In this document: positions 61,153 to 64,000 of the stretch, one piece after another
Position numbering within the stretch: position 1 is the stretch's first letter
Layout of the letters: each line of letters opens with the position of its first letter
Source: Ferrovibrio sp046294345
GTDB taxonomy: Bacteria; Pseudomonadota; Alphaproteobacteria; Ferrovibrionales; Ferrovibrionaceae
Assembly (NCBI GenBank): GCA_046294345.1
Contig: JBKBJT010000009.1
Span: 45,611 to 109,610, forward strand
Length of the DNA: 64,000 bases
Direction: 5' to 3'
Notes under the pieces: generated by a model
Told to the model about the DNA's origin: nothing
What the model saw: the letters and a program-made list of their open reading frames with translations, nothing else
The model's database searches: none
Translations under genes and position numbers: made by a program

Positions 61153-61869
61153 TCAGCGGCCCTTCTGCTTGCGCCAAGCTTCGAAATCCACCTTGGTCTG
61201 CGGATCGGTGGCGGGATAGAGGCCGCGGATCGAGCGGCCGGCCAGCACCTGCTCGGTGACGAAATCCTCAAACGCCGTCATCTCGACGGCCTCGGCGGCG
61301 ATCTCGTCGGCGATCTCGGCCGGGATCACCATCACACCATCGGCATCGCCCACGATCACGTCGCCGGGAAACACCGGCGCGTCGCCGCAGCCGATCGGCA
61401 CGTTGATGTCTATTGCCTGGTGCAGCGTGAGGTTCGTGGGCGCCGAGGGCCGGCTGTGGAAGGCCGGGATCTTGAGCTGCGCGATCTCGCCGGCATCGCG
61501 GAAACCGCCATCGGTGACCACGCCGGCCACGCCGCGCATCATCAGCCGCGAGATCAGGATCGAACCGGCGGAAGCCGCGCGGGCATCCTTGCGGCTGTCC
61601 ATCACCAGCACCGCGCCGGGTGGGCAGATCTCCACCGCCTTGCGCTGCGGGTGTTCGGGGTTCTGAAACACGGTGATCGGATTGAGGTCTTCGCGGGCGG
61701 GCATGTAGCGCAGAGTGAAGGCCTCGCCCACCATGGTCGGCAGCGACGGATTGAGCGGCTTCACATCCTGGATGAACTGGTTGCGCAGGCCGCGCTTGTA
61801 GAGCGCGGTGGCCAAAGTGGCGGTGCTGACGGTCTTCAGCTTGTCACGGGTCTCGGGCTTCAGGGGCAT
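61153..61869 (-). CDS. RraA-like family protein (aldolase / demethylmenaquinone methyltransferase-like)
   Basis: A 238-residue protein of the RraA fold. Marks are TVSTATLATALYKRGLRNQFI, GEAFTLRYMPAREDL, ICPPGAVLVMDSRKDARAASAGSILISRLMMRGVAGVVTDGGFRD with the metal/pyruvate-binding GG.xRD, and PGDVIVGDADGVMVIPAEIADEIAAEA. Some relatives are 4-hydroxy-4-methyl-2-oxoglutarate-type aldolases; others bind RNase E. Beside a sugar-acid dehydratase (gap 15 nt, same strand) a metabolic role in sugar-acid breakdown is more likely than RNase control. Confidence 0.87.
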   Translation of the reverse strand: MPLKPETRDKLKTVSTATLATALYKRGLRNQFIQDVKPLNPSLPTMVGEAFTLRYMPAREDLNPITVFQNPEHPQRKAVEICPPGAVLVMDSRKDARAASAGSILISRLMMRGVAGVVTDGGFRDAGEIAQLKIPAFHSRPSAPTNLTLHQAIDINVPIGCGDAPVFPGDVIVGDADGVMVIPAEIADEIAAEAVEMTAFEDFVTEQVLAGRSIRGLYPATDPQTKVDFEAWRKQKGR

Positions 61870-61884
61870 GAGGGTTTGTCCTGC

Positions 61885-63624
<1,740 letters not shown>

Positions 63625-63684
63625 GATTCCTCCCTGATACTCCGGGACAGGATCATGCCGGGAGCCGGCCGGCTTGGCCAGCCT

Positions 63685-63702
63685 GCCGGCCGTTCGGCCG
63701 GC
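63685..63702. repeat. GC-rich inverted repeat between ferredoxin and dehydratase genes
   Basis: GCCGGCCG (63685-63692) and CGGCCGGC (63695-63702) around TT. It could end the ferredoxin transcript, but no T run follows. Confidence 0.45.
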
Positions 63703-63717
63703 CGGGCCTGCGCATCC

Positions 63718-64000
63718 TTACATCATATTCCGGGTGGCGGTGGGCAGGCTGACCACCAGGCCGTCGAGCGCCGGGGTCATGATCAGCTGGCAGCCCAGCC
63801 GCGAGGTCTTGGTCAGGCCAAAGGCGAGGTCGAGCATGTCTTCCTCGTCGGGCTTGGCGGCGGTGAGTTTGCCATACCAGTCGGGGTCGACGATCACGTG
63901 GCAGGTGGAGCAGGCCAGCGAGCCCTCGCAGGCGCCCTCGATGTCGATGCCGTGCTTGTGGGCGATCTCCAGGACCGACAGGCCGACCGGCGCCTCGACC
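63718..64000 (-). CDS. [2Fe-2S] ferredoxin, ISC/adrenodoxin type (5' end missing)
   Basis: The last 93 codons of a ferredoxin whose start lies beyond the right edge. The cluster ligands appear as IEGACEGSLACSTCHVI (C-x5-C-x2-C) with the fourth Cys in SRLGCQL, the adrenodoxin/ISC pattern rather than the plant type. DWYGKLTAAKPDEEDMLDLAFGLTKTSRLGCQL and the end VSLPTATRNMM are typical of alphaproteobacterial FdxB/FdxA proteins used in iron-sulfur assembly or P450 reduction. The P450 in this window has no partner gene nearby, so it is a possible but unproven donor. Confidence 0.94.
   Translation of the reverse strand, partial: VEAPVGLSVLEIAHKHGIDIEGACEGSLACSTCHVIVDPDWYGKLTAAKPDEEDMLDLAFGLTKTSRLGCQLIMTPALDGLVVSLPTATRNMM

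Overview
The window is GC-rich, densely coded DNA from what looks like an alphaproteobacterium. The evidence is the tig / clpP / clpX / lon block, the ISC-type ferredoxin, the many CoA-dependent catabolic operons with LIV-type ABC transporters, and the general codon style. tRNA-His carries the ordinary genomically encoded G-1 and C73. As I recall, the Rhizobiales/Rhodobacterales/Caulobacterales branch lost this pair, so a Rhodospirillales-like lineage is favoured. I do not assign a genus. One run of 10 N (16637-16646) shows this is draft sequence, and one nine-base A tract (60174-60182) probably holds an indel. No insertion sequence, prophage, CRISPR array or rRNA was seen.

Layout. 1-5155: protein quality control (lon 5' end, clpX, clpP, tig) plus tRNA-Leu(UAG), with a small glycolipid-binding-like gene inserted between tig and clpP. 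5256-18004: mixed metabolism, comprising a GT8-like glycosyltransferase, an XRE regulator with a SulP transporter behind a very AT-rich promoter, NAD(P)HX repair, amidase / P450 / SDR, a zinc alcohol dehydrogenase, a FIST protein, a DUF2147 protein, a tandem rhodanese cut by the gap, tRNA-His, and a small membrane coiled-coil protein. 18005-34514: a long one-direction run of 13 genes that I read as a MarR-controlled catabolic operon for an N-heterocyclic acid. It has a MarR regulator, a FAD subunit, a fused Fe-S/molybdenum hydroxylase, a 6-hydroxynicotinate-reductase-like protein, UPF0280, an AA_synth-family protein, a complete LIV-type importer with a fused LivHM permease, and hydantoinase/oxoprolinase subunits A and B. 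34636-39836: a phosphohistidine phosphatase, an MBL hydrolase, an M20 amidohydrolase, a DEAD-box helicase, a stand-alone RAM domain and a lipoprotein.

39998-54528: a second catabolic block on the plus strand. It runs SDR, MarR, enoyl-CoA hydratase, acyl-CoA dehydrogenase, an unusual Old-Yellow-Enzyme/FN3 fusion and an aryl-CoA ligase. A second LIV-type importer, a GGDEF protein and a paaG / paaI / DUF2783 trio follow. Together they suggest uptake, CoA activation, reduction and beta-oxidation-like breakdown of an aromatic acid. The operon promoter carries a near-perfect AT-rich palindrome, a good candidate site for the operon's own MarR protein.

54584-64000: TfoX-like protein, CrcB fluoride channel, a copper-type P-ATPase with a CueR-like operator, ferredoxin-NADP reductase with a perfect FNR/FixK box, a thioesterase, two tandem DUF4239 membrane proteins (one frameshifted in a T9 tract), an RraA-like protein paired with a sugar-acid dehydratase, and the 3' part of a [2Fe-2S] ferredoxin gene.

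The most interesting material is the two catabolic operons: the proposed reductive N-heterocycle route with an ATP-dependent-type ring opener, and the OYE-FN3 fusion in the aromatic-CoA operon. Substrates are inferred from family membership and context only.
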